Assembly (NCBI RefSeq): GCF_008329905.1
Contig: NZ_CP032155.1
Span: forward strand, 5,022,001 to 5,086,000
Source: Mycobacterium sp. ELW1
GTDB taxonomy: Bacteria > Actinomycetota > Actinomycetes > Mycobacteriales > Mycobacteriaceae
Reading direction: 5' to 3'
Length of the DNA stretch: 64,000 bases
In this document: positions 41,407 to 49,969 of the stretch, piece by piece
Layout: every line of letters begins with the position of its first letter
Numbering within the stretch: position 1 is the first letter of the stretch
Notes under the pieces: model-generated
Databases searched by the model: none
What the model was told of the DNA's origin: nothing
The model's input: only the letters and a program-made list of their open reading frames with translations
Program-made: the position numbers and the translations under genes

Positions 41407-42636
41407 ATGACCGCAGCCATCCGCCGTACGCAGGACGACATGTCTCATGACGTCTTCCTCCCGCAGGAAACAGTGGACTTGCGGGCGCGAGCACGCGCGT
41501 CCGTCGCACGCCACCTCGCACCGGTGGCGCGCGAGATCGGATCACGAGAGGAGTCGGCCACCAGCTTTCCCTGGCAGGCGTTCCGCGGACTGGCCTCGGA
41601 CGGGTTGTTCGGCGTGCCGTTCGGGCTCGAGCACGGCGCCGGACTCCACTACCCGATGCTGGGCACCTGCACGGTCGCCGAGGAGATCGCCTACGAATCG
41701 TCCTCGATGGCCGGGGTTTACGACGGACAGTGCATCCTGGTGCCCGCCACCCTCGGCCACGCACACAGCCGGCTGCGCGACGCGCTGGTGCCCGACCTGG
41801 TGTCCGGCCGGCAGGCCTTCGCATTCGCCACGACCGAACCGGAGACGAGTTCGGATCTGACCGCCGAGCGGCTCGGCACGTTCGCAGAAGAGAGCGACGG
41901 CGAGTTCATCGTCTCCGGCCGAAAACGCTGGATCACCAACAGTGTTGTGGCCAATTGGGTTTCGATACTGGTCCGAGCCGGGCGAACCGGCAGCCGAGCA
42001 CACATGTTGTTGATCGACCTGACCAGCCCGGGAGTCCGGATCGGCAGCCCCGATCTGAAGATGGGCCATCGCGGGCAGATCACCGCCGACATCGTCCTCG
42101 ACGAGGTACGTGTGCCGCGCGAGAACCTGCTCGGCGAGCCGGGCCGGGGAATGGCCGTGGCGTTGTCCGCGCTCGTTCGCGGCCGGATCGGTATCGGAGC
42201 GGCCGGCGTCGGCGTGGCCCAAGCCGCCCTCGACCTCGCGGTACGCCGGCTGCGGACCCGCCACGTCTTCGGCAAGCCGCTGGGGGCCATGCAGCACTGG
42301 CAATTCCAGATGGCCCAGCGCGCCACCGAACTGGAATGCGCTCGTAGCCTGTACCAGAAGGCCGCGATGTTGCTCGACACCGGCGACGCCACCGCCGAGC
42401 CCGAGGCCGCCATGGCCAAGGCCTACGGCACCCGGCTGGCCAACGACCTTGTCCGCGAGGCCATTCAGATCCACGGTGCGCTCGGGTTCGCCCGCCAGGT
42501 CGGCGAGACCGGTGAATCAGTGCGGCTGGAAGAGATGTACCGCGACGCCAAGATCCTCGAGATCTTCGAAGGCGCAAACGAACTTCAACAGTGGATCGTG
42601 GCTCGCCGGCTGATCGGACGCGAGATCACCGGTTAG
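41407..42636 (+). CDS. Acyl-CoA dehydrogenase
   Basis: 409 residues, FAD flavoprotein. Typical motifs: F-A-T-T-E-P-E-T-S-S-D (flavin-adenine binding), K-R-W-I-T-N-S, R-x-x-F-G-K-P-L, and C-terminal I-H-G-A-L-G-F followed by E-G-A-N-E-L-Q. The usual catalytic glutamate position reads E-E-M-Y-R-D-A-K-I-L-E-I-F-E-G. A second in-frame ATG gives M-S-H-D-V-F-L-P. Function in degradation of an unknown acyl-CoA, under the divergent TetR. Confidence 0.9.
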   Translation: MTAAIRRTQDDMSHDVFLPQETVDLRARARASVARHLAPVAREIGSREESATSFPWQAFRGLASDGLFGVPFGLEHGAGLHYPMLGTCTVAEEIAYESSSMAGVYDGQCILVPATLGHAHSRLRDALVPDLVSGRQAFAFATTEPETSSDLTAERLGTFAEESDGEFIVSGRKRWITNSVVANWVSILVRAGRTGSRAHMLLIDLTSPGVRIGSPDLKMGHRGQITADIVLDEVRVPRENLLGEPGRGMAVALSALVRGRIGIGAAGVGVAQAALDLAVRRLRTRHVFGKPLGAMQHWQFQMAQRATELECARSLYQKAAMLLDTGDATAEPEAAMAKAYGTRLANDLVREAIQIHGALGFARQVGETGESVRLEEMYRDAKILEIFEGANELQQWIVARRLIGREITG

Positions 42637-43226
42637 CCCACGCGCCGGAACAATTCCGCGGGCCTGCCGCCGGTGCGGGTGACCAGATGGCCGGTCGGGC
42701 GCAGCAAGGGTTTCATCAGGCGCCGAAACCCGTCGCGCTGAAGGGCTCGGCCCGCCACCGCCTCGTGCACCCGATGCAGCTCACCGAGGGTGAACTGACG
42801 ACCGAGCAGGTGGTCGGGGTCCGGCCGCTCGGCGTAGCGGTCCCGGACTTCCTGTGCCGCACGGGCGATGATCTCGGCGTGCCCGTACCCCAGCCGGCCG
42901 GGGCGGGCCACCGGGACCAGCCGGGTGTCGCGCGGCCTGCGGGAGTCGAGCCTACGGATCGGCACGACTTCGACATGGGCCACCGACAGCACCCAGCCGC
43001 GGGTGTCGCGGGACGGATCGTCGTACACCCGTAGTTGCCGCGGCCGCAGCCCCCGCACGTCGGCCTTGGCCCGCAGCGACCGTTCGACCGCGTCGGCCAG
43101 CCGCTCGCCGGGATGCAGGAAGGTGCCGGGCAGCGCCCAGCCCGGTCCATCGGTGCGGCGCACCTGCAGAACCGATAACTCCGGGTCGGCCGGATCGAGC
43201 GTCAGCAGGGCGGTGTCGACGGCCAC
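42633..43226 (-). CDS. Nudix-fold transcriptional regulator, NrtR-like
   Basis: 197 residues. An N-terminal Nudix domain (AVDTALLTLDPADPELSVLQ, GWALPGTFLHPGERLADAVE) has a degenerate Nudix box: the R-E-x-x-E-x-G part reads R-S-L-R-A-K-A, so it should not hydrolyse. A C-terminal winged helix follows (LLGRQFTLGELHRVHEAVAG, RDGFRRLMKPLLRPTGHL). This is the NrtR design, which senses ADP-ribose-like ligands and controls NAD genes. Start GTG 43226; the frame continues upstream without an ATG. The stop overlaps the convergent dehydrogenase stop. Confidence 0.82.
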   Translation of the reverse strand: MAVDTALLTLDPADPELSVLQVRRTDGPGWALPGTFLHPGERLADAVERSLRAKADVRGLRPRQLRVYDDPSRDTRGWVLSVAHVEVVPIRRLDSRRPRDTRLVPVARPGRLGYGHAEIIARAAQEVRDRYAERPDPDHLLGRQFTLGELHRVHEAVAGRALQRDGFRRLMKPLLRPTGHLVTRTGGRPAELFRRVG

Positions 43227-43281
43227 ATGCGGGGACGGATAGTCACTGAGCGGGTGTTCGGTTGAGTCGCTGATTAACTCA

Positions 43282-43932
43282 TCATTGCTTAAAGCCGCGG
43301 GCAGCGCAGTCCAACAGCGCGGTCACCTGCTCGTCGGAGGTCTGGCGAAAGTCGTCGTAGCCCTGCCCGACCGCACTGAAATACCTTGGCGCGCCCAGAC
43401 ACACCACGTCGTCGGCGTAGGAGCGCAGCTCGGCGATGGTGTCCGGAGCGCCGATCGGGGCGGCCAACACCACCGTCGCGGCGCCCCGCGCGCGAGCCAC
43501 CAGGCACGCCGCCCGCGCGGTGGAGCCGGTGGCGAAGCCGTCGTCGACGATCAGCACCACCCGGCCGGCGAGCGGCTGGGCAGCCCGCCCGCCCCGGTAG
43601 CGCTCGACGCGGCGGGCAAGCTCGGTGCGCTGCTCGGCTTCCACCTCCGCGATCTCGGCGTCGCTGATCACCACGTGCCGCAGCACCAACTCGTTGATCA
43701 CCCGCACGCCGTCCTCACCGATCGCACCGAAGGCCAGCTCGGGCTGGCCGGGCACACCGAGCTTGCGCACGACGAGCACATCGAGCGGGGCGGCCAGCGC
43801 CTTGGCGACCTCGAAAGCCACCGGCACGCCACCGCGGGGCAGACCGAGGACCAGGACGCTCAAGCCGCGGTAGCCGGCCAACGACTCGGCCAGCCGCCGG
43901 CCCGCGTCCGCCCGGTCGGCGAAGCGATGCAT
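43282..43932 (-). CDS. Phosphoribosyltransferase-domain protein
   Basis: 216 residues. PRPP-binding loop V-V-L-I-V-D-D-G-F-A-T-G-S-T-A near residue 125; N-terminal LVLGLPRGGVPVAFEVAKAL; and the R-K-L-G-V-P-G-Q-P-E-L-A-F-G-A-I segment typical of this actinobacterial family. ATG 43932 is chosen at M-H-R-F-A-D-R. With the upstream Nudix regulator it may belong to nucleotide or NAD salvage. Specific base unknown. Confidence 0.85.
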   Translation of the reverse strand: MHRFADRADAGRRLAESLAGYRGLSVLVLGLPRGGVPVAFEVAKALAAPLDVLVVRKLGVPGQPELAFGAIGEDGVRVINELVLRHVVISDAEIAEVEAEQRTELARRVERYRGGRAAQPLAGRVVLIVDDGFATGSTARAACLVARARGAATVVLAAPIGAPDTIAELRSYADDVVCLGAPRYFSAVGQGYDDFRQTSDEQVTALLDCAARGFKQ

Positions 43933-43948
43933 AACTTCGAGTATCGGC

Positions 43949-45766
43949 CTAAGCCAGCGATTCCAGCCAGGCTCGGTGCAATGCTGCGTAGCGGCCCTGG
44001 GCGTCGATGAGCTCACTGGGCGGCCCGTCCTCGACGATGCGCCCATGCTCCAGCACCAGTACCCGGTCGGCGATCTCCACGGTCGACAACCGGTGGGCGA
44101 TGATCAGCGCTGTCCGGTCGGCCAGCACGGTCCGCAGCGCGCGCTGCACCAGCCGCTCGCTCGGAATGTCCAGCGACGACGTCGCCTCGTCTAGGATCAG
44201 CACCGCGGGGTCGGCGAGGAACGCCCGCGCGAACGCGATCAGCTGCCGCTGCCCGGCCGACAGCCGCCCTCCGCGGGTGGCGACGTCGGTGTCGTAGCCG
44301 TCGGGCAGTGCGTCGATGAACTCGTCGGCCCCGACCGCGACCGCGGCGGCGTGCACCTCGGCGTCGGACGCCGACGGGCGCCCGAACCGGATGTTGTCGG
44401 CCACGGTCCCGGAGAACAGGAAGTTCTCCTGGGTGACCATCACGACGTGGCGGCGCAGGTCGCTTTGCGCGAAGTCCCGCAGATCGACGCCGTCGAGGGT
44501 GACCGCACCCGAGGTCGGGTCGTAGAACCGGGCGATCAGCTTGGCGATCGTGGTCTTACCCGCCCCGGTGGTGCCGACCAGCGCGACGGTCTGCCCGGCC
44601 GGCACGACGAGCGACAGCCCGGGCAACACCGGCCGGGCCGGCACATAGTTGAATTGCACGTCGCGGAAGGCGATTTCGCCGTTGATACGGTCGAGGTGCA
44701 CCGGTTCCGGCGGGTCGGCGATCGCCGGCTTCTCGGCCAGCACACCGGCGAGCTTCTCCAGCGCGCTGGACGCCGACTGGAAGGTGTTGAAGAACTGCGA
44801 GATCTCCTGCATCGGCTCGAAGAACATCCGCAGATAGAGTAGGAAGGCGGCCAGGGTGCCGATCGTCATCTCGCCGTGCAACACCCGGTAGCCGCCGTAC
44901 AGCAGCACCACACCGGTGGTCAGGTTGCCGACGAGCTTGACCGCGGGCATGAAGATCGCCAGCAGCCGGAAGGTCCGTTCGTTGTCGAAGCGGTACCGGT
45001 CGGCGACGTCGTCGAAGATCTCCTGGTTGCGCGGCGCGCGGCGGTAGGCCTGGACCGCTTTGATGCCCGTCATCGTCTCGACGAACTGCACGATCACCAG
45101 CGCGGCGCTCTCCCGCACCCGGCGGTAGGTCTTGGCCGACTCGGCCGAGAACCACCACACCAGCGCGACGAGAATCGGGAAGGCGGCCAGGCACATCAGG
45201 CCCAGCTTCACGTCGAGGGTGACCAGCAGGATCGCGGTGCCGAACAACGTCAGCACCGCGGTGATCAGGCTGTCGAAGCCGGTCTCCAACATGTCCTGGA
45301 TGGCATCGACATCGTTGGTCAGCCGGCTCACCACCCGACCGGAGGTGTAGCGGTCGTGGAATGCGACGTCGAGGCGCTGGAAGTGCCGGAACACCCGGCG
45401 GCGCACCTCCAGCAGCACGCTCTGGCCGATGCGGCCGGAGCGTTTCAGGAACGTCATCCGGCTGATCGCCTGCACACACACCACACCGCAGAGCACCGCG
45501 ACGACGATGATCAGTTCGCGCGCCGAACCACCGGCCAGCAGCGGCGGGATGGCGTGGTCGATACCGCGCTGAACCAGAAGCGGAACCGACAGCCGCGCAG
45601 CGTTTTCCACCACGACGACCAGTGCGAGCATCGCCACCGTCGCCTTGAACGGTGCGAGCAGCGAGCCCAGCAGCGCCCGGGCCTCACGTTTGCGCGGCGC
45701 GGCCTCGTCGATCGGCAGGTCGTCGGGTTCTTCGTCGAGCCGGCCCCGCCATTCGGTGGCGGTCAT
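43949..45766 (-). CDS. ABC exporter half-transporter (permease-ATPase), second subunit
   Basis: 605 residues: six-helix exporter domain (about 40-330) and ATPase (about 365-600). Walker A G-T-T-G-A-G-K-T-T, Q-loop T-Q-E-N, signature L-S-A-G-Q (Ala for Gly), Walker B L-I-L-D-E-A, H-loop A-H-R-L-S. ATG 45766 overlaps the upstream partner stop (ATGA). The pair probably forms a heterodimeric multidrug or lipid exporter. Substrate unknown. Confidence 0.92.
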   Translation of the reverse strand: MTATEWRGRLDEEPDDLPIDEAAPRKREARALLGSLLAPFKATVAMLALVVVVENAARLSVPLLVQRGIDHAIPPLLAGGSARELIIVVAVLCGVVCVQAISRMTFLKRSGRIGQSVLLEVRRRVFRHFQRLDVAFHDRYTSGRVVSRLTNDVDAIQDMLETGFDSLITAVLTLFGTAILLVTLDVKLGLMCLAAFPILVALVWWFSAESAKTYRRVRESAALVIVQFVETMTGIKAVQAYRRAPRNQEIFDDVADRYRFDNERTFRLLAIFMPAVKLVGNLTTGVVLLYGGYRVLHGEMTIGTLAAFLLYLRMFFEPMQEISQFFNTFQSASSALEKLAGVLAEKPAIADPPEPVHLDRINGEIAFRDVQFNYVPARPVLPGLSLVVPAGQTVALVGTTGAGKTTIAKLIARFYDPTSGAVTLDGVDLRDFAQSDLRRHVVMVTQENFLFSGTVADNIRFGRPSASDAEVHAAAVAVGADEFIDALPDGYDTDVATRGGRLSAGQRQLIAFARAFLADPAVLILDEATSSLDIPSERLVQRALRTVLADRTALIIAHRLSTVEIADRVLVLEHGRIVEDGPPSELIDAQGRYAALHRAWLESLA

Positions 45767-47700
45767 CGCTGCCTGCCCTCCGATGCGGCGTAGTCGGACG
45801 TGCGCCGGGCCGCACTGCGCTGCTCGCACGCCTCCTCATAGGCGTGATCCAGCCGCTGGCGCTCGTCGTCGTCCTCCCAGTCGCAGCGCACCTCGGATCC
45901 GTCGTCGAGCTCGTCGTCGGCGGCCAGCAGGAAGCGGTAGCGCGGCACGGTGGCCAGCAGTTCGGCATGGGTGCCGATGTGTGTGATCGTGCCCGCGCCG
46001 TCGACGGTGTCGAGCAGCGCGACCTTGTCGGCCAGCAGGACCGTCGAGGCGCGGTGCGCGACCACGACGGCGGTGACACCGGCCAGCACCCGCCCGAGGG
46101 CCTCGGTGACCATGGCCTCGGTGTGCACGTCCAGCGCGGACAGGGTGTCGTCGAGCACCAGGACCCGTGGCGCGGCCAGGATGGCGCGGGCCAGCGAAAG
46201 CCGTTGCCGCTGACCGCCGGACAGGCTCATGCCCTGTTCGCCGATCCGGGTCTGCAGGCCGTACGGCAGGTCGTAGACGAACTGGGCGGCGGCGACCTCG
46301 ACAGCGCTGCGCAGGTCCTCCTCGGTGGCGTCCGGGCGCCCCAGCCGCAGGTTCTCGGCGACCGACATGGAGAACAGCGTCGGGTCCTCGAACGCGGTGG
46401 CGACGGTCGTGCGCAGCGCATCCAGGGACAGCTCGCGGATGTCGGTGCCGTCGATGCGGATCGCACCCTCGGTGACGTCATAGAGCCGCGGCAGCAGGCC
46501 GGCCAGCACCGACTTGCCCGCACCGGTGGCGCCCACCAGCGCCAGGGTCTCCCCCGGTTCGACGGTCACACTGACGTGGCGCAGTGCGAAGGTGTCCGAT
46601 TCCGGAAACTTGAACCCGACATCGTCGAGCTCCAGCCGGCCGCCGCGCGGCGGATGAGTGCGGGGCCCGTCGGTGATCTCCCGGGGCGCGTCGAAGATCT
46701 CGGCGATCCGGTTGGCCGCCGTCATCGCCTCCTGCGTCATCGACAGCAGGAAGCCCAGCGACGCGATCGGCCAGACCAGCGACAGCATCATCGTGGTGAA
46801 CGCGACCAGCGTGCCCATGGTGACCTGGCCGTGCCCGGCCGCATACGCGCCGAAGCCGAGCACCACGATCAGCGTGAGGTTGGGAATCACCTCGAGCAAC
46901 GTCCAGAACTTCGCCGACACCGCGACCTTCTGGATCTGGGTGTCGTACAGCGTGCTGGCCTGGGCGTCGAAGCGGTCGTACACGTAGTCCTCGCGGCCGA
47001 AGGACTTCACCGCGCGCAGCCCCAGCGCCGACTCCTCGACGTGGGTGGCGACATGGCCCGCCTGGTCCTGGGCTTGCCGGGCCAGCTGGGTGAAGGTGCG
47101 CTCGAAGTGCAGCACGATCAGGGTGATCGGCACGATCGAGACCAGCACCACGACACCGAGCGGCCAGTACATCGCCAGCAGGATGATGGTGACGACGGTG
47201 ATCTGCAGGATGTTGAGGATCAGGAACACCAGCCCGAATGACAGCAGCCGTCGAATCACGCTGAGGTCGTTCATGATTCGCGACAGGAGCTGGCCCGATT
47301 GCCAGCGGCCGTGAAACGACATCGGCAGGATCTGCAGCCGGGCGTAGAGATCCTTGCGGATGTCGGCCTCGACGCCCATGGTGGCCCGCGAGACCAGCCA
47401 GCGGCGGATGAACCACAGCACCGCCTCGGTGACGCCCACCGCCATCGCCGCGGCGCCGACCACCCACAGTCCCCGCTGGTCCTGGTGACGGACCGGTCCG
47501 TCGATCACCGCCTTGGTCATCAGCGGGATCGCGACGGTGGCCGCCAGGCTGCTGATCGCGATGACGAGCATCGCGATCCACCGCGCGCGGTAGGGCATCA
47601 GATACGGCAGCAACCGGAACAGATCGGAGGCGGCCCGCCCGGACGTGCGCGGCGCGGCGATGGCCGGTTCCGACACGATTTCGGAAGTCACCTCGTCCAC
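45763..47700 (-). CDS. ABC exporter half-transporter, first subunit
   Basis: 645 residues: exporter domain (about 35-345) and ATPase (about 370-605). Walker A G-A-T-G-A-G-K-S, signature L-S-G-G-Q, Walker B L-V-L-D-D (Asp replaces the catalytic Glu), switch A-H-R. A Walker B D-D site suggests this subunit carries the degenerate site, while the partner L-I-L-D-E-A keeps the glutamate: an asymmetric heterodimer. Start GTG 47700. Divergent from prrA. Confidence 0.92.
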   Translation of the reverse strand: MDEVTSEIVSEPAIAAPRTSGRAASDLFRLLPYLMPYRARWIAMLVIAISSLAATVAIPLMTKAVIDGPVRHQDQRGLWVVGAAAMAVGVTEAVLWFIRRWLVSRATMGVEADIRKDLYARLQILPMSFHGRWQSGQLLSRIMNDLSVIRRLLSFGLVFLILNILQITVVTIILLAMYWPLGVVVLVSIVPITLIVLHFERTFTQLARQAQDQAGHVATHVEESALGLRAVKSFGREDYVYDRFDAQASTLYDTQIQKVAVSAKFWTLLEVIPNLTLIVVLGFGAYAAGHGQVTMGTLVAFTTMMLSLVWPIASLGFLLSMTQEAMTAANRIAEIFDAPREITDGPRTHPPRGGRLELDDVGFKFPESDTFALRHVSVTVEPGETLALVGATGAGKSVLAGLLPRLYDVTEGAIRIDGTDIRELSLDALRTTVATAFEDPTLFSMSVAENLRLGRPDATEEDLRSAVEVAAAQFVYDLPYGLQTRIGEQGMSLSGGQRQRLSLARAILAAPRVLVLDDTLSALDVHTEAMVTEALGRVLAGVTAVVVAHRASTVLLADKVALLDTVDGAGTITHIGTHAELLATVPRYRFLLAADDELDDGSEVRCDWEDDDERQRLDHAYEEACEQRSAARRTSDYAASEGRQR

Positions 47701-47823
47701 CCCACCATTTCCCTAGACACCGACCACCGCTGAACATATGCGGCGCGTCCGACATGACTCCCCTGCATTCGATGATCCCACGCAGCGCAATCGGTTATCG
47801 GACGAGATTTTTCAACGCTAGAA

Positions 47824-47841
47824 CCTCAACAACGATTGAGG
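47824..47841. promoter_or_regulatory. Inverted repeat in the prrA upstream region
   Basis: CCTCAA, six bases, TTGAGG in the 210-bp gap between the divergent ABC exporter and prrA, 70 bp before prrA. A possible response-regulator or repressor site; nothing else is recognisable in this gap. Confidence 0.3.
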
Positions 47842-47910
47842 TCAAACCCTTCCGGCGCAGGTCACCGTGTCGCGTCGGCCTCCCACTGATACGGGCGTCG
47901 ATCAGGCAAG

Positions 47911-48621
47911 ATGGTGCCCATGGACAGTAGTTCGGCCGCACCCCGGGTTCTGGTGGTCGATGACGATCCCGACGTGCTCGCATCGCTGGACCGCGGGCTT
48001 CGGCTCTCCGGATTCGAAGTGTCCACCGCCGTCGACGGTGCCGAAGCCCTGCGGTCGGCCACCGAAACCAAACCCGACGCCATCATCCTCGACATCAACA
48101 TGCCGGTGCTGGACGGCGTCAGCGTGGTGACCGCGCTGCGCGCGATGGACAACGACGTGCCGGTCTGCGTGCTCTCGGCGCGCAGTTCGGTCGACGACCG
48201 AGTCGCAGGCCTGGAAGCCGGGGCGGACGACTACCTGGTCAAACCGTTCGTCCTGGCCGAGCTGGTGGCCCGGGTCAAAGCACTGCTGCGCCGGCGGGGG
48301 GCGACGGCCACATTCTCCTCGGAGACCATCCAGGTCGGCCCGCTGGAGGTCGACATTCCCGGCCGCCGCGCCCGGGTCAACGGCGTGGACGTCGACCTCA
48401 CCAAGCGCGAGTTCGACCTGCTGGCCGTCCTCGCCGAGCACAAGACGGCGGTCCTGTCCCGCGCACAGCTACTCGAGCTGGTGTGGGGCTACGACTTCGC
48501 CGCCGACACCAACGTGGTCGACGTCTTCATCGGTTACCTGCGCCGCAAGCTCGAGGCGGGCGGCGCACCCCGACTGCTGCACACCGTGCGCGGCGTCGGC
48601 TTCGTGTTGCGCACCCAGTGA
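47911..48621 (+). CDS. prrA: Response regulator PrrA
   Basis: 236 residues, OmpR/PhoB type. Receiver domain with V-D-D-D (acidic pocket), phosphoacceptor Asp in I-L-D-I-N-M-P, and K in Y-L-V-K-P-F; winged helix at about 145-235 ([40 protein letters not shown]). Nearly identical to M. tuberculosis PrrA from memory, where it is essential and linked to early infection and nitrogen response. ATG 47911 gives the known length; ATG 47920 is an alternative. Confidence 0.95.
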   Translation: MVPMDSSSAAPRVLVVDDDPDVLASLDRGLRLSGFEVSTAVDGAEALRSATETKPDAIILDINMPVLDGVSVVTALRAMDNDVPVCVLSARSSVDDRVAGLEAGADDYLVKPFVLAELVARVKALLRRRGATATFSSETIQVGPLEVDIPGRRARVNGVDVDLTKREFDLLAVLAEHKTAVLSRAQLLELVWGYDFAADTNVVDVFIGYLRRKLEAGGAPRLLHTVRGVGFVLRTQ

Positions 48622-48628
48622 CCGAGAC

Positions 48629-49966
48629 GTGACGCTGCCGCGCATCTTCCGCCGCACGCCGTCGCTTCGCACCCGGGTGGCGTTCGCGACCGCGATCGGT
48701 GCGGCGATCGTCGTCACGATCGTCGGCGCCATCGTCTGGGTCGGGATCACCAACGACCGTCTGGAGCGACTCGACCGACGACTCGATGAGGCGGCGGGCT
48801 TCGCCGTCCCGTTCGTGCCCCGCGGTCTCGACCAGATTCCGCCGTCACCCAATGACCAGAACGTGGTGATCACCGTCCGCCGCGGCGATCAGGTCCGGTC
48901 CAACTCCGACGTCGTGTTGCCGCGACTGAACTCCGACTACGGCACCGCCGAGGTCGACGGGGTTCGCTACCGGGTGCGCACGGTCGAACTCTCCTACCCG
49001 GAGGCCACCACCTTGGAGGTGGGCGCCACTTTCGACGACACCATCGCCGACACCAACAACCTGCACCGCCGGGTGCTGATCATCTGTGTGTTCGCGGTCT
49101 GCGCCGCCGCGCTGTTGGGCTGGGCGCTGGCCACCTTCGCGGTGCGGCCGCTGCGGCGACTGGCCGCCCAGACCCGGGAGATCCAGGCCGGCGACAAGGC
49201 GCCCGACGTCGAGATCGGCGGCGCCACCGAGGCAGTGGAGATCGGCGAGGCGATCAAGGGTCTGCTGGAACGGATCTGGACCGAACAGGAGCGGACACAG
49301 GCGGCGCTCGCCTCGGCGCGCGACTTCGCCGCGGTGTCGGCGCACGAGCTGCGGACACCCCTGACCGCGATGCGCACCAACCTCGAGGTGCTGTCCACCC
49401 TGGACATGACCGACGAGCAGCGCGACGAAGTACTCAGCGACGTCGTGCGTACCCAGACCCGGATCGAGGCGACCCTCGGCGCATTGGAACGCCTTGCCCA
49501 GGGCGAACTTTCGACCGAAGCCGACCAGGTCCCGGTCGACATCACCGAGCTGCTCGATCGCGCCGCACACGACGCCATGCGGGTCTACCCCGACCTCGAG
49601 GTGACGCTGGTGCCGTCACCGACGTGCATCATCATCGGCCTGCCTGCCGGCCTGCGACTGGCGGTGGACAACGCGATCGCCAACGCGGTCAAACACGGTG
49701 GCGCGACGCGGGTCCAGCTCTCGGCGGTCAGCTCACGCGACGGCGTGGACATCGCGATCGACGACGACGGATCCGGCGTCCCGGAGGCGGAGCGCACGGC
49801 GGTGTTCGAGCGCTTCGCCCGTGGGTCGACAGCGTCGCACTCCGGTTCCGGGCTCGGCTTGGCGCTGGTGGCGCAGCAAGCCGAAATCCATGGTGGCACA
49901 GCCGTGTTGGACGACAGTCCACTCGGCGGTGCGCGACTGACGCTGCGGCTGCCCGCACCCTCCTAG
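48629..49966 (+). CDS. prrB: Sensor histidine kinase PrrB
   Basis: 445 residues. Two membrane helices (about 18-42 and 148-170) bracket a periplasmic sensor domain, followed by HAMP, a DHp domain with the phosphorylated His in V-S-A-H-E-L-R-T-P-L, and an ATPase with N-box N-A-I-A-N-A-V-K-H-G and G-box D-D-G-S-G-V. Start GTG 7 bp after prrA, so co-transcribed with its partner. Stimulus unknown. Confidence 0.95.
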   Translation: MTLPRIFRRTPSLRTRVAFATAIGAAIVVTIVGAIVWVGITNDRLERLDRRLDEAAGFAVPFVPRGLDQIPPSPNDQNVVITVRRGDQVRSNSDVVLPRLNSDYGTAEVDGVRYRVRTVELSYPEATTLEVGATFDDTIADTNNLHRRVLIICVFAVCAAALLGWALATFAVRPLRRLAAQTREIQAGDKAPDVEIGGATEAVEIGEAIKGLLERIWTEQERTQAALASARDFAAVSAHELRTPLTAMRTNLEVLSTLDMTDEQRDEVLSDVVRTQTRIEATLGALERLAQGELSTEADQVPVDITELLDRAAHDAMRVYPDLEVTLVPSPTCIIIGLPAGLRLAVDNAIANAVKHGGATRVQLSAVSSRDGVDIAIDDDGSGVPEAERTAVFERFARGSTASHSGSGLGLALVAQQAEIHGGTAVLDDSPLGGARLTLRLPAPS

Positions 49967-49969
49967 GAC

